Source: JBGAWK01 sp044227665 (GTDB lineage: Bacteria; Bacteroidota; Bacteroidia; Chitinophagales; JADIYW01). From it: 26,707 nt of DNA. Under the pieces are notes generated by a model, which was not told the DNA's origin, did no database searches, and saw only the letters and a program-made list of their open reading frames with translations. The stretch lies in NCBI GenBank assembly GCA_044227665.1, contig JBGAWK010000032.1, positions 1 to 26,707 on the forward strand, read 5' to 3'. Made by a program: the position numbers and the translations under genes. Each line of letters opens with the position of its first letter. Within the stretch, counting starts at the first letter, position 1. Of the stretch, positions 8,307-16,717 are shown one piece after another.

Positions 8307-9041
8307 ATGAATCCTATAAAGAGAATATATCATTCTATCTTTAATTATCCGCAAAAAGCCATAGGTAATATACATTATCTGAGCAAGCTTTTTGATGTAA
8401 TAGGATACTTTCCCTTGCAGAATTATGTACTGTACGAGGCGGCACTCACACATAGTTCGTATAACCATAAGATGCGCTCAGAAAACGAAAGACTAGAATT
8501 CTTGGGCGATGCCGTACTTAATTTAGTAGTAGGTGAGAAGTTATATTTACAACACCCCAATAAAGATGAGGGATTTCTTACCAAAGCACGTTCCAAGATG
8601 GTAAGCCGAGAACATCTTAATGCCATAGCAGAAGAACTACAACTCACCAAATATATACACCATACCTTGGATGCTAAGCAGATAGCGCAGATGCCCAATC
8701 TTTCAGGTAATTGTCTAGAGGCCTTGATAGGGGCATATTTTTTAGATTATGGCTACCCAAAGACTACGGAGATAGTCCTACATATTATGGAAAATTTTGC
8801 AGACTGGGACGAGCGCATGTCGCAAGACAAAGACTATAAAAGTACACTATACCACTATGTCCAAAGCAGAAACCTATCTATAGAGTTTGAAAGCAAGATA
8901 GTAATAGATAAATCAGGGGCTAATCATTTTGACTCTACCGTAAAAATAGCTAAGGAACAAAAAGGGCAGGGTAGAGGCAATACCAAGAAATCTGCTGAAC
9001 AAAATGCCGCTCAGGATGCACTCAAAAACTTAGGTCTTTAA
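8307..9041 (+). CDS. rnc: Ribonuclease III
   Basis: Cuts double-stranded RNA, including rRNA precursors. The 244-residue protein has the RNase III catalytic signature ERLEFLGDAVL at residues 61-71 (metal-binding Glu and Asp in this loop) and a second acidic segment GNCLEALIGAYFLDYG near 133-148. A double-stranded-RNA-binding domain fills residues of about 170-243 and ends KKSAEQNAAQDALKNLGL. The N-terminus before about residue 20 is a short basic extension, common in Bacteroidota homologs. The gene closes the acpP-fabF-rnc operon. Its last four bases overlap the stop end of ubiX on the other strand. Confidence 0.96.
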   Translation: MNPIKRIYHSIFNYPQKAIGNIHYLSKLFDVIGYFPLQNYVLYEAALTHSSYNHKMRSENERLEFLGDAVLNLVVGEKLYLQHPNKDEGFLTKARSKMVSREHLNAIAEELQLTKYIHHTLDAKQIAQMPNLSGNCLEALIGAYFLDYGYPKTTEIVLHIMENFADWDERMSQDKDYKSTLYHYVQSRNLSIEFESKIVIDKSGANHFDSTVKIAKEQKGQGRGNTKKSAEQNAAQDALKNLGL

Positions 9042-9610
9042 TGAGTCTCTTTCCAGTGGTAGGTACTAATGTCGAACCCTGCTAATACCAGTACTCTATC
9101 TACAACCGTAGCTGCCAAATCTTCAATAGTCATTGGATGTGCATAGAAAGATGGCGTAGCGGGACAGATAATGCCACCTGCCAAAGTAACTTTTTCCATG
9201 TTTTGGATATGGATAAGACTTAATGGGGTCTCTCGCGTGACAAGAATCAGCCTCCTACGTTCCTTGAGCATCACATCTGCCGCCCTTGTACTCAGATCGT
9301 CAGAGATGCCACAGGCAATTCTACCTAGAAGCCCCATAGAACAGGGTATGGCTATCATCGTGTCATATAGCGCAGAACCCGAGGCAAAGGGTGCCATAAA
9401 ATCATTTTTAGTATAAAAATCAAAAGGATAGGTATCGTAGGAGGATGTGCCAAGTTCATACTTCCAATTAAATTGGGCATTGTCACTCATCACTACACCT
9501 ACATTTTGCCACTGTTCTTTTATTAAAGTTAGCTTATCCATCAGTATTTTGGCATATAATACGCCAGAAGCACCACCTACGGCAATAACGATTTTTCGAG
9601 TTTTAAACAT
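9038..9610 (-). CDS. ubiX: UbiX/Pad1-family flavin prenyltransferase
   Basis: Makes prenylated FMN, the cofactor of UbiD-type decarboxylases, from FMN and dimethylallyl phosphate. The 190-residue protein starts MFKTRKIVIAVGGASG. The frame extends far upstream, but the family begins here, at ATG 9610. Visible are the FMN-binding GGASG (residues 12-16), the segment IPCSMGLLGRIACGISDDL, ERRRLILVTRETPLS and the C-terminal PAMPSFY-like loop, read here as PATPSFYAHP. Length is normal. It converges on rnc with a four-base overlap and diverges from the first thioredoxin gene. No UbiD partner is present in this window. Confidence 0.93.
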   Translation of the reverse strand: MFKTRKIVIAVGGASGVLYAKILMDKLTLIKEQWQNVGVVMSDNAQFNWKYELGTSSYDTYPFDFYTKNDFMAPFASGSALYDTMIAIPCSMGLLGRIACGISDDLSTRAADVMLKERRRLILVTRETPLSLIHIQNMEKVTLAGGIICPATPSFYAHPMTIEDLAATVVDRVLVLAGFDISTYHWKETH

Positions 9611-9643
9611 TTGACGATTATATAGGTTATACAAAATTGGTAC

Positions 9644-9651
9644 TAAATTTG
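9644..9651 (+). promoter_or_regulatory. Bacteroidota -7 element upstream of the thioredoxin run
   Basis: TAAATTTG fits TAnnTTTG and lies 26 bases before the ATG at 9678, in the 67-base spacer between ubiX and the first thioredoxin-like gene. It may drive the run of genes through argH. No clear -33 TTG is seen. Confidence 0.45.
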
Positions 9652-9677
9652 TATTTTTATAATTATTACGATAAAAT

Positions 9678-10232
9678 ATGAAAAATAAAAAAATTGAAAT
9701 CCTTGTTTTTGTTGCATGTATGAGTGCAATATCTCTCTTTATGGCCTTTAGAAAGTCCGGCATGGCAGAGACACCTTCAGGAGCTATACAATGGACAGAT
9801 ATTAATACATCCATGACTAAGCAAAAAGATGCACCTAAGTTTGTCTTGGTAGATCTTTATACCTCTTGGTGCGGATGGTGTAAGAAAATGGATGACAACA
9901 CCTTCTCAGATCCTTCCATATCCAAAGTGATAAACGACAATTTCTATGCCGTAAAGTTTGATGCAGAACAACAAGCTACGCTTGTTTTTAAAGGCAGTGA
10001 ATACAAATATACTGAAAGCGGAGGCAGAGGGGTACACCAGCTAGCAAAAGATTGGGGTACCGTCAATGGACGCATAGGATACCCTACCGTAGTCATCTTA
10101 GATGCCGAGGGTAACAAATTGGGAGCATACCCTGGATATAAAGATGTAGAACAAATGAGTAAGCTATTACAATACTATGCCTCTAAGGCTTATAAAACAA
10201 AAACTTGGTCAGAATATTCAAATGCTAATTAA
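9678..10232 (+). CDS. Thioredoxin-fold envelope protein, CGWC type (first paralog)
   Basis: 184 residues. An N-terminal hydrophobic segment (about 7-24) after a Lys-rich start works as a signal or membrane anchor, so the domain faces the periplasm. The active site is TSWCGWCKK with Cys65 and Cys68; IGYPTVVIL carries the expected cis-proline. This is the thioredoxin_7/DUF255-like group common in Bacteroidota, where CGWC proteins handle disulfides of exported proteins. The next gene encodes a clear paralog and overlaps this one by 11 bases, so translation is probably coupled. The exact substrate cannot be read from the sequence. Confidence 0.85.
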   Translation: MKNKKIEILVFVACMSAISLFMAFRKSGMAETPSGAIQWTDINTSMTKQKDAPKFVLVDLYTSWCGWCKKMDDNTFSDPSISKVINDNFYAVKFDAEQQATLVFKGSEYKYTESGGRGVHQLAKDWGTVNGRIGYPTVVILDAEGNKLGAYPGYKDVEQMSKLLQYYASKAYKTKTWSEYSNAN

Positions 10233-10851
10233 TATCTCAAAAATATTGCAAATAATAGTAGTATCCATAGTTTCGATATGGGTGCTAGGATGTAAAGCCA
10301 AAAACTCTGACAATAATGAAGTAAGTATTTCTACCGCTAGCAGCGTAGTTGCCGAACACAGTCCTGCTAAAATACACTGGCTCACCTTCGAGGAAGCCGT
10401 AGCCGCCAATGCCACTGCGCCTAAGAAGATTTTTATAGATTTTTATACGTCATGGTGTGGATGGTGCAAGGTCATGGATAATAAAACCTTCGATGATACA
10501 ATTATCGCTAAGATGATGCAGGAAGATTTTTACTGCGTAAAATTCAATGCCGAAGACAGAAATCCTATAACTTTCAAAGATAAAACCTATACCTATGTAC
10601 CCAACCCCAATCGCCCAGATGGTGAGAGAGGCTATCACGAGTTAGCGGCAGGTATCCTCAATGGACAGATGTCCTTTCCGTCTTTTGTATTTATGACCTC
10701 AAATTTTGAGATTATTACACCTATATCAGGATATGTTCCTAAGGAAGAATGGGAGCCTATCATTAGCTTTATAGGTAAAGATTATTGGCTGCCGGAAAAA
10801 AATACATCTTTTGAAGCCTTCAAAGTTTCTTATAAGCCCGTGTCTCGGTAA
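10222..10851 (+). CDS. Thioredoxin-fold lipoprotein, CGWC type (second paralog)
   Basis: 209 residues from ATG 10222. Starting at the earlier ATG (10177) would bury the signal sequence, whereas from 10222 there is a proper lipoprotein signal ending VLGC, with Cys24 lipidated. The thioredoxin site TSWCGWCKVMDNKTF has Cys79 and Cys82, and MSFPSFVFM holds the cis-proline. It shares with its upstream neighbour the order 'W...FIDFYTSWCGWCK..D..TF.D', an insertion containing a GRG/GERGYHELA-like segment, and similar length. The two are therefore tandem duplicates that now differ in anchoring (signal anchor versus lipid). It overlaps the previous gene by 11 bases; the next gene follows after nine. 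Confidence 0.85.
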   Translation: MLINISKILQIIVVSIVSIWVLGCKAKNSDNNEVSISTASSVVAEHSPAKIHWLTFEEAVAANATAPKKIFIDFYTSWCGWCKVMDNKTFDDTIIAKMMQEDFYCVKFNAEDRNPITFKDKTYTYVPNPNRPDGERGYHELAAGILNGQMSFPSFVFMTSNFEIITPISGYVPKEEWEPIISFIGKDYWLPEKNTSFEAFKVSYKPVSR

Positions 10852-10860
10852 ATTTTATTT

Positions 10861-11352
10861 ATGGGAAATAAAGTTACTTGGGTAGTTGCCTTAGCAGTTG
10901 TAGGTGTTCTTTTGTTTTTATACAAAAGATATAAGATACCACCAGAGTTGAAGAAGGACAAGTTAACTTTATTAGACGAGTTTGGACAGCAGATAGATTC
11001 ACCCCTTCATCAGGAAGGCACTCATATCATTGTGGTTTGGGCTACGTGGTGTCCACCTTGCGTGAGAGAAATGCCTCTTTTAGAAGTTGTGTATCAGCAG
11101 TATAAGGAGGATGCGCATGTAAAGTTTTGGCTCGTTTCTGACGAAAATATGCAAAAACAATTGTCCTTCAAGGAGAATAAAAACATTACAATGCCCCTAT
11201 ATCGCCTATCTAGTGGTAGAATGCAAGATTTAGGCGTATATTCTATTCCATGTACATTTATATATAAAGATGGTGAGGTAGTGTTAAAGAAATTAGGACA
11301 ATGGACATCTAAAAAAGAATTAATAAATACCATACAAAAAGCACGTAAATAA
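10861..11352 (+). CDS. TlpA/ResA-like membrane-anchored thioredoxin
   Basis: 163 residues. A single N-terminal membrane segment (about 5-22) is followed by YKRYK and a periplasmic thioredoxin domain. The active site WATWCPPCVREMP has Cys64 and Cys67, and YSIPCTFIYKDG has the cis-proline. The CPPC dipeptide and the RE-MP sequence after it are typical of TlpA/ResA proteins, reductants in cytochrome c maturation and other envelope thiol reactions. It is third in a row of thioredoxin-fold genes, nine bases after the second, and argH starts 17 bases after it. The three may form a small envelope redox set, but no cytochrome c gene is nearby. Confidence 0.87.
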   Translation: MGNKVTWVVALAVVGVLLFLYKRYKIPPELKKDKLTLLDEFGQQIDSPLHQEGTHIIVVWATWCPPCVREMPLLEVVYQQYKEDAHVKFWLVSDENMQKQLSFKENKNITMPLYRLSSGRMQDLGVYSIPCTFIYKDGEVVLKKLGQWTSKKELINTIQKARK

Positions 11353-11369
11353 TCCCTTATTTTGTCATT

Positions 11370-12689
11370 ATGAAAATTTGGCAAAAAGGAACTATCACAA
11401 AGACAGATGTAGTCAGTAAGGTTACAGAATTCACAGTAGGAGAGGACAAGGATTTAGATGTACTTTTAGCACCCTATGATATTCGAGGTTCTATTGCACA
11501 TGTGAAGATGCTGGCATCAGTGGGGCTAATAGATGCCGATAAGGAAATGCCTATGCTGATAAAGGCTATGGAAGATTTGCTACTGCTGGCAGAAAATGGA
11601 CAGCTAACTATAGGTGATGGCATTGAAGATATTCATAGTGAAGTAGAATTCCGCCTTACGGAGCTACTTGGCGATATGGGTAAAAAGATTCATTCTGGCA
11701 GAAGCCGTAACGACCAAATTCTATTGGATTTAAAGCTATTTACACGAGCAGAAATTTTAGGGATAAAAGAAAAGATACAAAAGCTTTTTGATACACTCAT
11801 CACATTGAGTGAGCACCATAGAAATGTACTATTGCCAGGTTACACACATCTACAGATAGCTATGCTCTCATCTTTCGGACTGTGGTTTGGTGCTTATGCC
11901 GAGAGCCTGATAGATGACATCCACCAATTGAGAGCTGCCTATACTATGGCCAATAAAAATCCATTAGGTTCGGGTGCCGGCTATGGTGTATCGCTGCCAC
12001 TAGACCGACAGATGACGACAGACTTGCTAGGCTTTGATACTTTAAATGTAAATGTTGTCTATGCACAGATGAATAGGGGGAAAATGGAGCGTGTTACGGC
12101 AACTGCTATCGCAAATCTTGCTGCCACCATCTCCAAGATGGCTATGGATATGTGTCTGTATCTAAGCCAAAACTTCGGATTTGTCTCCTTCCCTGAGGAA
12201 CTTACTACGGGTTCCAGTATCATGCCGCACAAGAAAAATCCTGATGTATGGGAGCTAATACGGGCAAGATGTAATAGGATACAAGCCCTGCCACAGCAGA
12301 TAAGTATGATATGTGCCAATCTTCCTTCAGGATATCATAGAGATATGCAGGAGGTAAAATCTTTGTACCTGCCCATGTTTGAGCAAATAAAAAATTGTAT
12401 AGATATGTCGGTGCTGATGCTAGAAAATATAGAAGTGAATACAGCAATTTTGGACGACGAAAAGTATGACTATCTCTATAGTGTAGAGTTGGTCAATGAG
12501 AAAGTCAATGAAGGTATGCCTTTTCGCGATGCCTACGTGAGCGTAGGCAAGGCTATTGAGGATGGCAAATTTATTCGTCCTGAAAGGCTACACCATACCC
12601 ATATAGGCAGTTTGGGTAACCTTAGCAACGGTAGGCTTGTCAGCATGATGGAAGAAGCTATGTATTGGGGTGAAAATCAGAAAGGATAG
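11370..12689 (+). CDS. argH: Argininosuccinate lyase
   Basis: Last step of arginine synthesis: argininosuccinate to arginine plus fumarate. The 439-residue protein belongs to the same superfamily as PurB. It shows HSGRSRNDQ near residue 109, PGYTHLQIAM with His160, and the signature loop GSSIMPHKKNPD starting at residue 281. Length is near normal (E. coli 457). The usual partners argG, argC or argB are not beside it; instead it follows three thioredoxin-fold genes. Five bases before the ATG lies TTATTTTG (11357-11364), one base off the TAnnTTTG consensus, so it may have its own start of transcription. Its last 13 bases overlap the 3' end of tamL. Confidence 0.96.
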   Translation: MKIWQKGTITKTDVVSKVTEFTVGEDKDLDVLLAPYDIRGSIAHVKMLASVGLIDADKEMPMLIKAMEDLLLLAENGQLTIGDGIEDIHSEVEFRLTELLGDMGKKIHSGRSRNDQILLDLKLFTRAEILGIKEKIQKLFDTLITLSEHHRNVLLPGYTHLQIAMLSSFGLWFGAYAESLIDDIHQLRAAYTMANKNPLGSGAGYGVSLPLDRQMTTDLLGFDTLNVNVVYAQMNRGKMERVTATAIANLAATISKMAMDMCLYLSQNFGFVSFPEELTTGSSIMPHKKNPDVWELIRARCNRIQALPQQISMICANLPSGYHRDMQEVKSLYLPMFEQIKNCIDMSVLMLENIEVNTAILDDEKYDYLYSVELVNEKVNEGMPFRDAYVSVGKAIEDGKFIRPERLHHTHIGSLGNLSNGRLVSMMEEAMYWGENQKG

Positions 12690-15076
12690 CCGATACCAAA
12701 CTGTAGTACCGCATATCTGCGACGCCATTTCCCCCATCCTCCGCCACTCCATTCCGAGATATTGTTATCATTTTCGGGGCGGTTAGGGTCATGAATTTTG
12801 TATCCATTGTCCAATCTTATGATAAATAGATTGAAGTCTAGGCGTATGCCCCATCCAGCACTTACGGCAAGATCTTGTTTTAATTTTTTAAAACTAAAAT
12901 TAGCGTCAGGATAAGCAGGGTCATCATTGTATAACCATATATTTCCTATATCACAAAATATAGCACCTCTAAGTGTCTTTTTAAGGATATTGAATCTATA
13001 TTCTACGTTGGTTTCAAATTGCATATCACCAGTTCTGAAATCTACGGAACCACTATCTAGACTTAGAGAACCAGGACCTAAGGTGCGAAAATTCCAGCCT
13101 CTCATAGATTGTGGCCCTCCGGCGGCATACTGCTTTACAAAAGGCAAAATTTTGCCATTGCCATAAGGTATGCCCACACCCAAGAACAATCTTCCGACAA
13201 AAGATGACATATTCCTGAAATTGAAATAATGCTTATACTCTCCATCAATCTTAGAGAATTGGGCATATTTTATGCCAGCCAAAGTATAATAGGTATCCTC
13301 GGGTTGTTTGCCTTTTATAGCACGCTGGATGCCGTATATGATATTACCATAAGTGCTAAGGCTGCCCCTGAAGAAGAAGAAGTTTTTTATTTTTCCTAAA
13401 GTTATATCCTGGCTGGAGTACGTATAGGCATATTCCTGCCCTAGAATAAACTGCTGACTAAATAGCTGCTTATTTAGGGGGCTGGCATTGAGATAATCTG
13501 TAAAAGCTTGGTTGAAGCTGTTTTCCTTAGGTTTTTGCAACGTAAAATAGATGGGAGTAACCTCGTGACGCATACGGAGATTGGATTTCCAGTCGTACCC
13601 AAAGGACAAGTTGATATTATTCAATAAATAGTTGAAGAAGCCCAACCTTCTTTGGAAGCCATAGGATATAGAAAGGATAGTGTTGCGCTTAAAAGGCAGG
13701 GGCGAATATTTATTATAGGAAGATGATTTGCGGCTGAAGGAGGGGAATATTTTCGGGAAATAAATTTTGGCAGTAGAAGAAATATTTACAGAATTGAAAG
13801 CTGCCTTTGCCGTATATTTACTATTAAAGGCTATCTCTAGTCCTGTTTTTACATTGAATTCAAATCTTTCGGCATGACGTAGCAAATTTTTGTTGATATA
13901 AGAAAAACTTAGTCCTGTTCCTAGCACTTTTCTATCGTCGGTATACATTTCCAGATTCGACTTCCATGATTGCTTACGCAAGAGTTCACAAGTAATATTT
14001 ACATCTACCAAACCCTCATTGTAGCTAATCATGAGCGGTTCATAACGAATCCTATTGAATTTGAATATACCCAAATCGCTGAGTCTATTCATGGTCTGAT
14101 TATACTTATAGGCAGAATATAAGGAGTCCGGCTCATAGAATATAGAACGTATTATGCTATTGGGATATAGCTCAGTATTGGGAATATGAAACATGACTTT
14201 CCGCAAGGTATCATAAAGCGGTCTGTTGCGCTTCGACTTATAGGCATCGGCATATTCATCTTTTATATGAAAGTTTACATTGCCGATAGTATAGGTATTG
14301 AAAGCCACCATTTCAGTGTCTTCTTTTACAATCATATATACATCTAACTTGTAATTGCCTACGGAGGTATCTACTTCAAAAACCAAATAATCACTCTGGT
14401 AGGCAAAATATCCTGTATTCCTAAAGTTGTCGGCTATCCTGTTGCGTTCTTTTTTGATATTTTCTACACTATAGGCTTCTCCTGCTTTGATAAAGGAAGC
14501 AGCACTATCCTGATATAGTATAGGTATGATGGTACTGTCAAATGCAGTCCTATATATTCTATTGATAAAATATTGAGGTCCCGTAATAATATCGTAAAGA
14601 ACCTTTGTCTTTTTGCTTTCTGTCGTAAAGCTGCCGTGGGCAGTTCCATAAAAATAACCACTGTTGATTAAGGTGTTTATCATCCTTATCTCAGTAGTGG
14701 CTATAAGGTCGGAATCAAATTTTACAGGAGGTTCTCCCAATTTGTCACGCATCCATACCTTGAATTTTTTCTGTTCATTTTTTTCTTTCTTCTTGGGTCT
14801 CGTAATCATATTATAGACCTGCAACTTAAAAGGCCATATATTCAGGAACTTCTTGTTGGGCTTCTGAGGGAGCATCTGATTCAATGATGAGGCAAGTTCC
14901 GCATCTGTATTCTTTTTTTTGCTTGATTTTTCATTTGTAATCTTTATCGTAGAGGACTTGAGTAAGGATTCATTTTCTTCAAGATTTTTAGTGGCACTAC
15001 AACTTGCTAATAATAGCAGTGTATATACTAAACCCAAAATTTTAGTATAATTTTGAAAATTATTTTTTGTAAACAT
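12677..15076 (-). CDS. tamL: TamL: BamA-superfamily outer-membrane assembly lipoprotein
   Basis: 799 residues from ATG 15076; the longer frame upstream has no signal sequence. Residues 1-26 form a lipoprotein signal ending LLLASC, so Cys26 is lipidated. This matches the Bacteroidota TamA variant called TamL, which works with TamB to insert outer-membrane proteins. After the lipid come POTRA-like repeats (about 130-400, with patterns such as GYFYGTAHG and NTGYFAYQSDYLVFEVD). The Omp85 barrel follows, containing YAAGGPQSMRGWNFRTLGPG (the conserved RGW/F motif of the L6 loop) and ending FGIGYPF with the terminal Phe of barrel proteins. That ending confirms the C-terminus even though it overlaps argH. 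The start codon shares two bases with the divergent methyltransferase gene. tamB is not in the window. Confidence 0.9.
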   Translation of the reverse strand: MFTKNNFQNYTKILGLVYTLLLLASCSATKNLEENESLLKSSTIKITNEKSSKKKNTDAELASSLNQMLPQKPNKKFLNIWPFKLQVYNMITRPKKKEKNEQKKFKVWMRDKLGEPPVKFDSDLIATTEIRMINTLINSGYFYGTAHGSFTTESKKTKVLYDIITGPQYFINRIYRTAFDSTIIPILYQDSAASFIKAGEAYSVENIKKERNRIADNFRNTGYFAYQSDYLVFEVDTSVGNYKLDVYMIVKEDTEMVAFNTYTIGNVNFHIKDEYADAYKSKRNRPLYDTLRKVMFHIPNTELYPNSIIRSIFYEPDSLYSAYKYNQTMNRLSDLGIFKFNRIRYEPLMISYNEGLVDVNITCELLRKQSWKSNLEMYTDDRKVLGTGLSFSYINKNLLRHAERFEFNVKTGLEIAFNSKYTAKAAFNSVNISSTAKIYFPKIFPSFSRKSSSYNKYSPLPFKRNTILSISYGFQRRLGFFNYLLNNINLSFGYDWKSNLRMRHEVTPIYFTLQKPKENSFNQAFTDYLNASPLNKQLFSQQFILGQEYAYTYSSQDITLGKIKNFFFFRGSLSTYGNIIYGIQRAIKGKQPEDTYYTLAGIKYAQFSKIDGEYKHYFNFRNMSSFVGRLFLGVGIPYGNGKILPFVKQYAAGGPQSMRGWNFRTLGPGSLSLDSGSVDFRTGDMQFETNVEYRFNILKKTLRGAIFCDIGNIWLYNDDPAYPDANFSFKKLKQDLAVSAGWGIRLDFNLFIIRLDNGYKIHDPNRPENDNNISEWSGGGWGKWRRRYAVLQFGIGYPF
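15048..15055 (+). promoter_or_regulatory. Putative -7 element of the TrmH-family gene, inside tamL
   Basis: TAATTTTG fits TAnnTTTG and ends 19 bases before the ATG at 15075. It lies within the first codons of tamL on the other strand. The -33 half is not evident. Confidence 0.4.
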
Positions 15077-15812
15077 GCTAAGTAGCTCCACTATAAAACA
15101 CATCAATGCCCTCAAAATTAAGAAATACCGATGTAAATATGGAGAATTTGTTGCCGAGGGGCCTAAATTAGTGTTGGAATTATTGTATAATAATTTTAAA
15201 ATCAAGCAATTATACTATGTAAAAGAGGAGGAGGCACACTTCTCGAATTATCCGTTCTCAATAGAAGTAACGGATGTGGAAATGGATAAAATCTCACACT
15301 TACATAGTCATCATTACAAGGTATTGGCAGTATGTGAGATACCAAATTATACATTGCCCGAAAAATTGGACAAACAACAGTGGTATGTAGCCTTGGATGA
15401 GATACAAGATCCCGGTAATATGGGTACCATCATTCGTACAGCGGATTGGTTTGGCGTACATACCATATTAGTGTCTGCGGATTGTGTAGATGTGTATAAT
15501 GCCAAAACGGTGCAAGCTACTATGGCATCTCTGGCGCGCGTGCAAGTTATAGAAGCGGACTTGAAAGATATATTTCAGGGCAACGCTGACATTCCAGTAT
15601 ATGGGGCACTTTTAGGTGGCGAAAATATTTTTACCATAAAACAAAAAAGTAAAGGAATCTTGCTTATCGGCAATGAAGGTAAAGGTATATCTGACACATT
15701 ACGTCCCTATATTGCTCAAGCTATAACTATTCCGGGTAGTGGCAGTGCAGAATCTCTAAATGCAGCTATTTCGGCTGGTATAATTTTGGCGTGGGCTTGT
15801 GAGGGCTTATAG
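15075..15812 (+). CDS. TrmH/SpoU-family RNA 2'-O-methyltransferase
   Basis: 245 residues, a knotted SPOUT methyltransferase acting on a ribose of rRNA or tRNA with S-adenosylmethionine. The N-terminal substrate-binding domain begins MLSSSTIKHINALKIKKYR and continues with GEFVAEGPKLVLELL, the normal start of this group. All three SpoU motifs are present: motif 1 LDEIQDPGNMGTIIRTADWF (about 107-126), motif 2 LLIGNEGKGISD (about 196-207) and motif 3 IPGSGSAESLNAAIS (about 219-233). The exact RNA target cannot be told. Its ATG shares two bases with the tamL ATG. Its 3' end, including motif 3, overlaps 47 bases of the gene on the other strand. Confidence 0.92.
   Translation: MLSSSTIKHINALKIKKYRCKYGEFVAEGPKLVLELLYNNFKIKQLYYVKEEEAHFSNYPFSIEVTDVEMDKISHLHSHHYKVLAVCEIPNYTLPEKLDKQQWYVALDEIQDPGNMGTIIRTADWFGVHTILVSADCVDVYNAKTVQATMASLARVQVIEADLKDIFQGNADIPVYGALLGGENIFTIKQKSKGILLIGNEGKGISDTLRPYIAQAITIPGSGSAESLNAAISAGIILAWACEGL
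15113..15120 (-). promoter_or_regulatory. Putative -7 element of tamL, inside the TrmH-family gene
   Basis: Read on the minus strand this is TAATTTTG, an exact TAnnTTTG match, 36 bases before the tamL ATG. It lies within the first codons of the divergent methyltransferase gene. No -33 TTG is evident. Confidence 0.4.
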
Positions 15813-16659
15813 GGGCTTCCCCATCTTCGAGTTTTTCATAAGGTATGTTGTTGATAAATTCCCATAATCCATTTTTCCATTGGTAGCCGTCCATAGTGCC
15901 GTCAGGGACATAGTTGAAGTAGAAGCCTTCTTCTATACCCGATAATGGAACGATATGGTCAAATAGAATCTTTTTCTCATCAGCATAGTAATTTAGGGAT
16001 AGGCTTGCTTGATTTTTATATTCCAAGATTACTCGGGTAGGGGATTTTCCCTTCTCCGGATTGAAGAGTGGATAGCCAAACTTAGGCGTCCCTGCTTTGT
16101 CGAACCACAAAATGTCTATATATTTTTTGCTGCTCATGCTATTATTGTCATCCCAGCCCAAAAGGGTGTAGTATGTCTTTTTTCCTGCTTTTACTTTAAT
16201 AATATTATAGTATAGCGCGCCTATCCACCTGTCAGCATCTACAATAATGGAGTCAGGATTTTCATAGAATTCGCTGTAATCTACTAGGGGAAAGAGCTTT
16301 GGGGATTTGCCTCCCGTCTGTATTACGCCGTAATAGCGAAAGGCTTCATCATTGAGCTTGCATTGCCAAGTAAATATCCTAAAACTCATATCTTCGGCTT
16401 GAAGCACGGAAACCGTAGGCAGTGAATCAAAAGGATATTCATAAGAGCCGGACTGTAATAGAGCAGACTTTAGTGTCTTTATCATCCTATAGCTGGCAAT
16501 AGTTCTGTTTTGCTCGAATTGAGAGTTGATGAGTGTGTCTGACCAAATATTCAAGGTGTCGCGGTAGGCGCGAAATTGAGCCTCTTGCTCTGCGCTAAGC
16601 GTAGCAAAGGCGGTTTGATACAAAAAAATAGCAATTAGAGCTAAGAAGGATTTATGCAT
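15766..16659 (-). CDS. Secreted protein of unknown function
   Basis: 297 residues, not recognised beyond being similar in style to conserved secreted hypotheticals of Bacteroidota. A signal peptide covers residues 1 to about 20 (MHKSFLALIAIFLYQTAFA). The mature part has no catalytic motif that I can name. It contains a beta-rich central region with RWIGALYYNIIKVKAGKKTY, YTLLGWDDNNSMSSKKYIDI and KFGYPLF, and a C-terminal DGTMDGYQWKNGLWEF. The last 15 residues (PISPHKPTPKLYQPK) are encoded antisense to motif 3 of the methyltransferase gene. They are a Pro/Lys-rich tail probably gained by read-through of an older stop. Confidence 0.75.
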   Translation of the reverse strand: MHKSFLALIAIFLYQTAFATLSAEQEAQFRAYRDTLNIWSDTLINSQFEQNRTIASYRMIKTLKSALLQSGSYEYPFDSLPTVSVLQAEDMSFRIFTWQCKLNDEAFRYYGVIQTGGKSPKLFPLVDYSEFYENPDSIIVDADRWIGALYYNIIKVKAGKKTYYTLLGWDDNNSMSSKKYIDILWFDKAGTPKFGYPLFNPEKGKSPTRVILEYKNQASLSLNYYADEKKILFDHIVPLSGIEEGFYFNYVPDGTMDGYQWKNGLWEFINNIPYEKLEDGEAPISPHKPTPKLYQPK

Positions 16660-16717
16660 AAATATATTTTTTCAAAATTGATACCAAAAAAGGCAGACTA
16701 TGTTAAAACGATAACTT

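Noticed and set aside
9632..9647. Shared word TTTrGTAyCAATTTTG before ubiX and before the secreted protein (16673-16688)
   Set aside because: Two similar copies of an A+T-rich word, with CAATTTTG one base off the -7 consensus, and shorter pieces also inside genes. Not enough to call a regulator site.
9611..9814. N-terminal extension of ubiX
   Set aside because: It overlaps the start of the thioredoxin gene and its promoter; the Rossmann-like GGASG motif should be near residue 12.
10177..10221. Earlier ATG for the second thioredoxin-like gene
   Set aside because: It would put 15 polar residues in front of a clear lipoprotein signal peptide.
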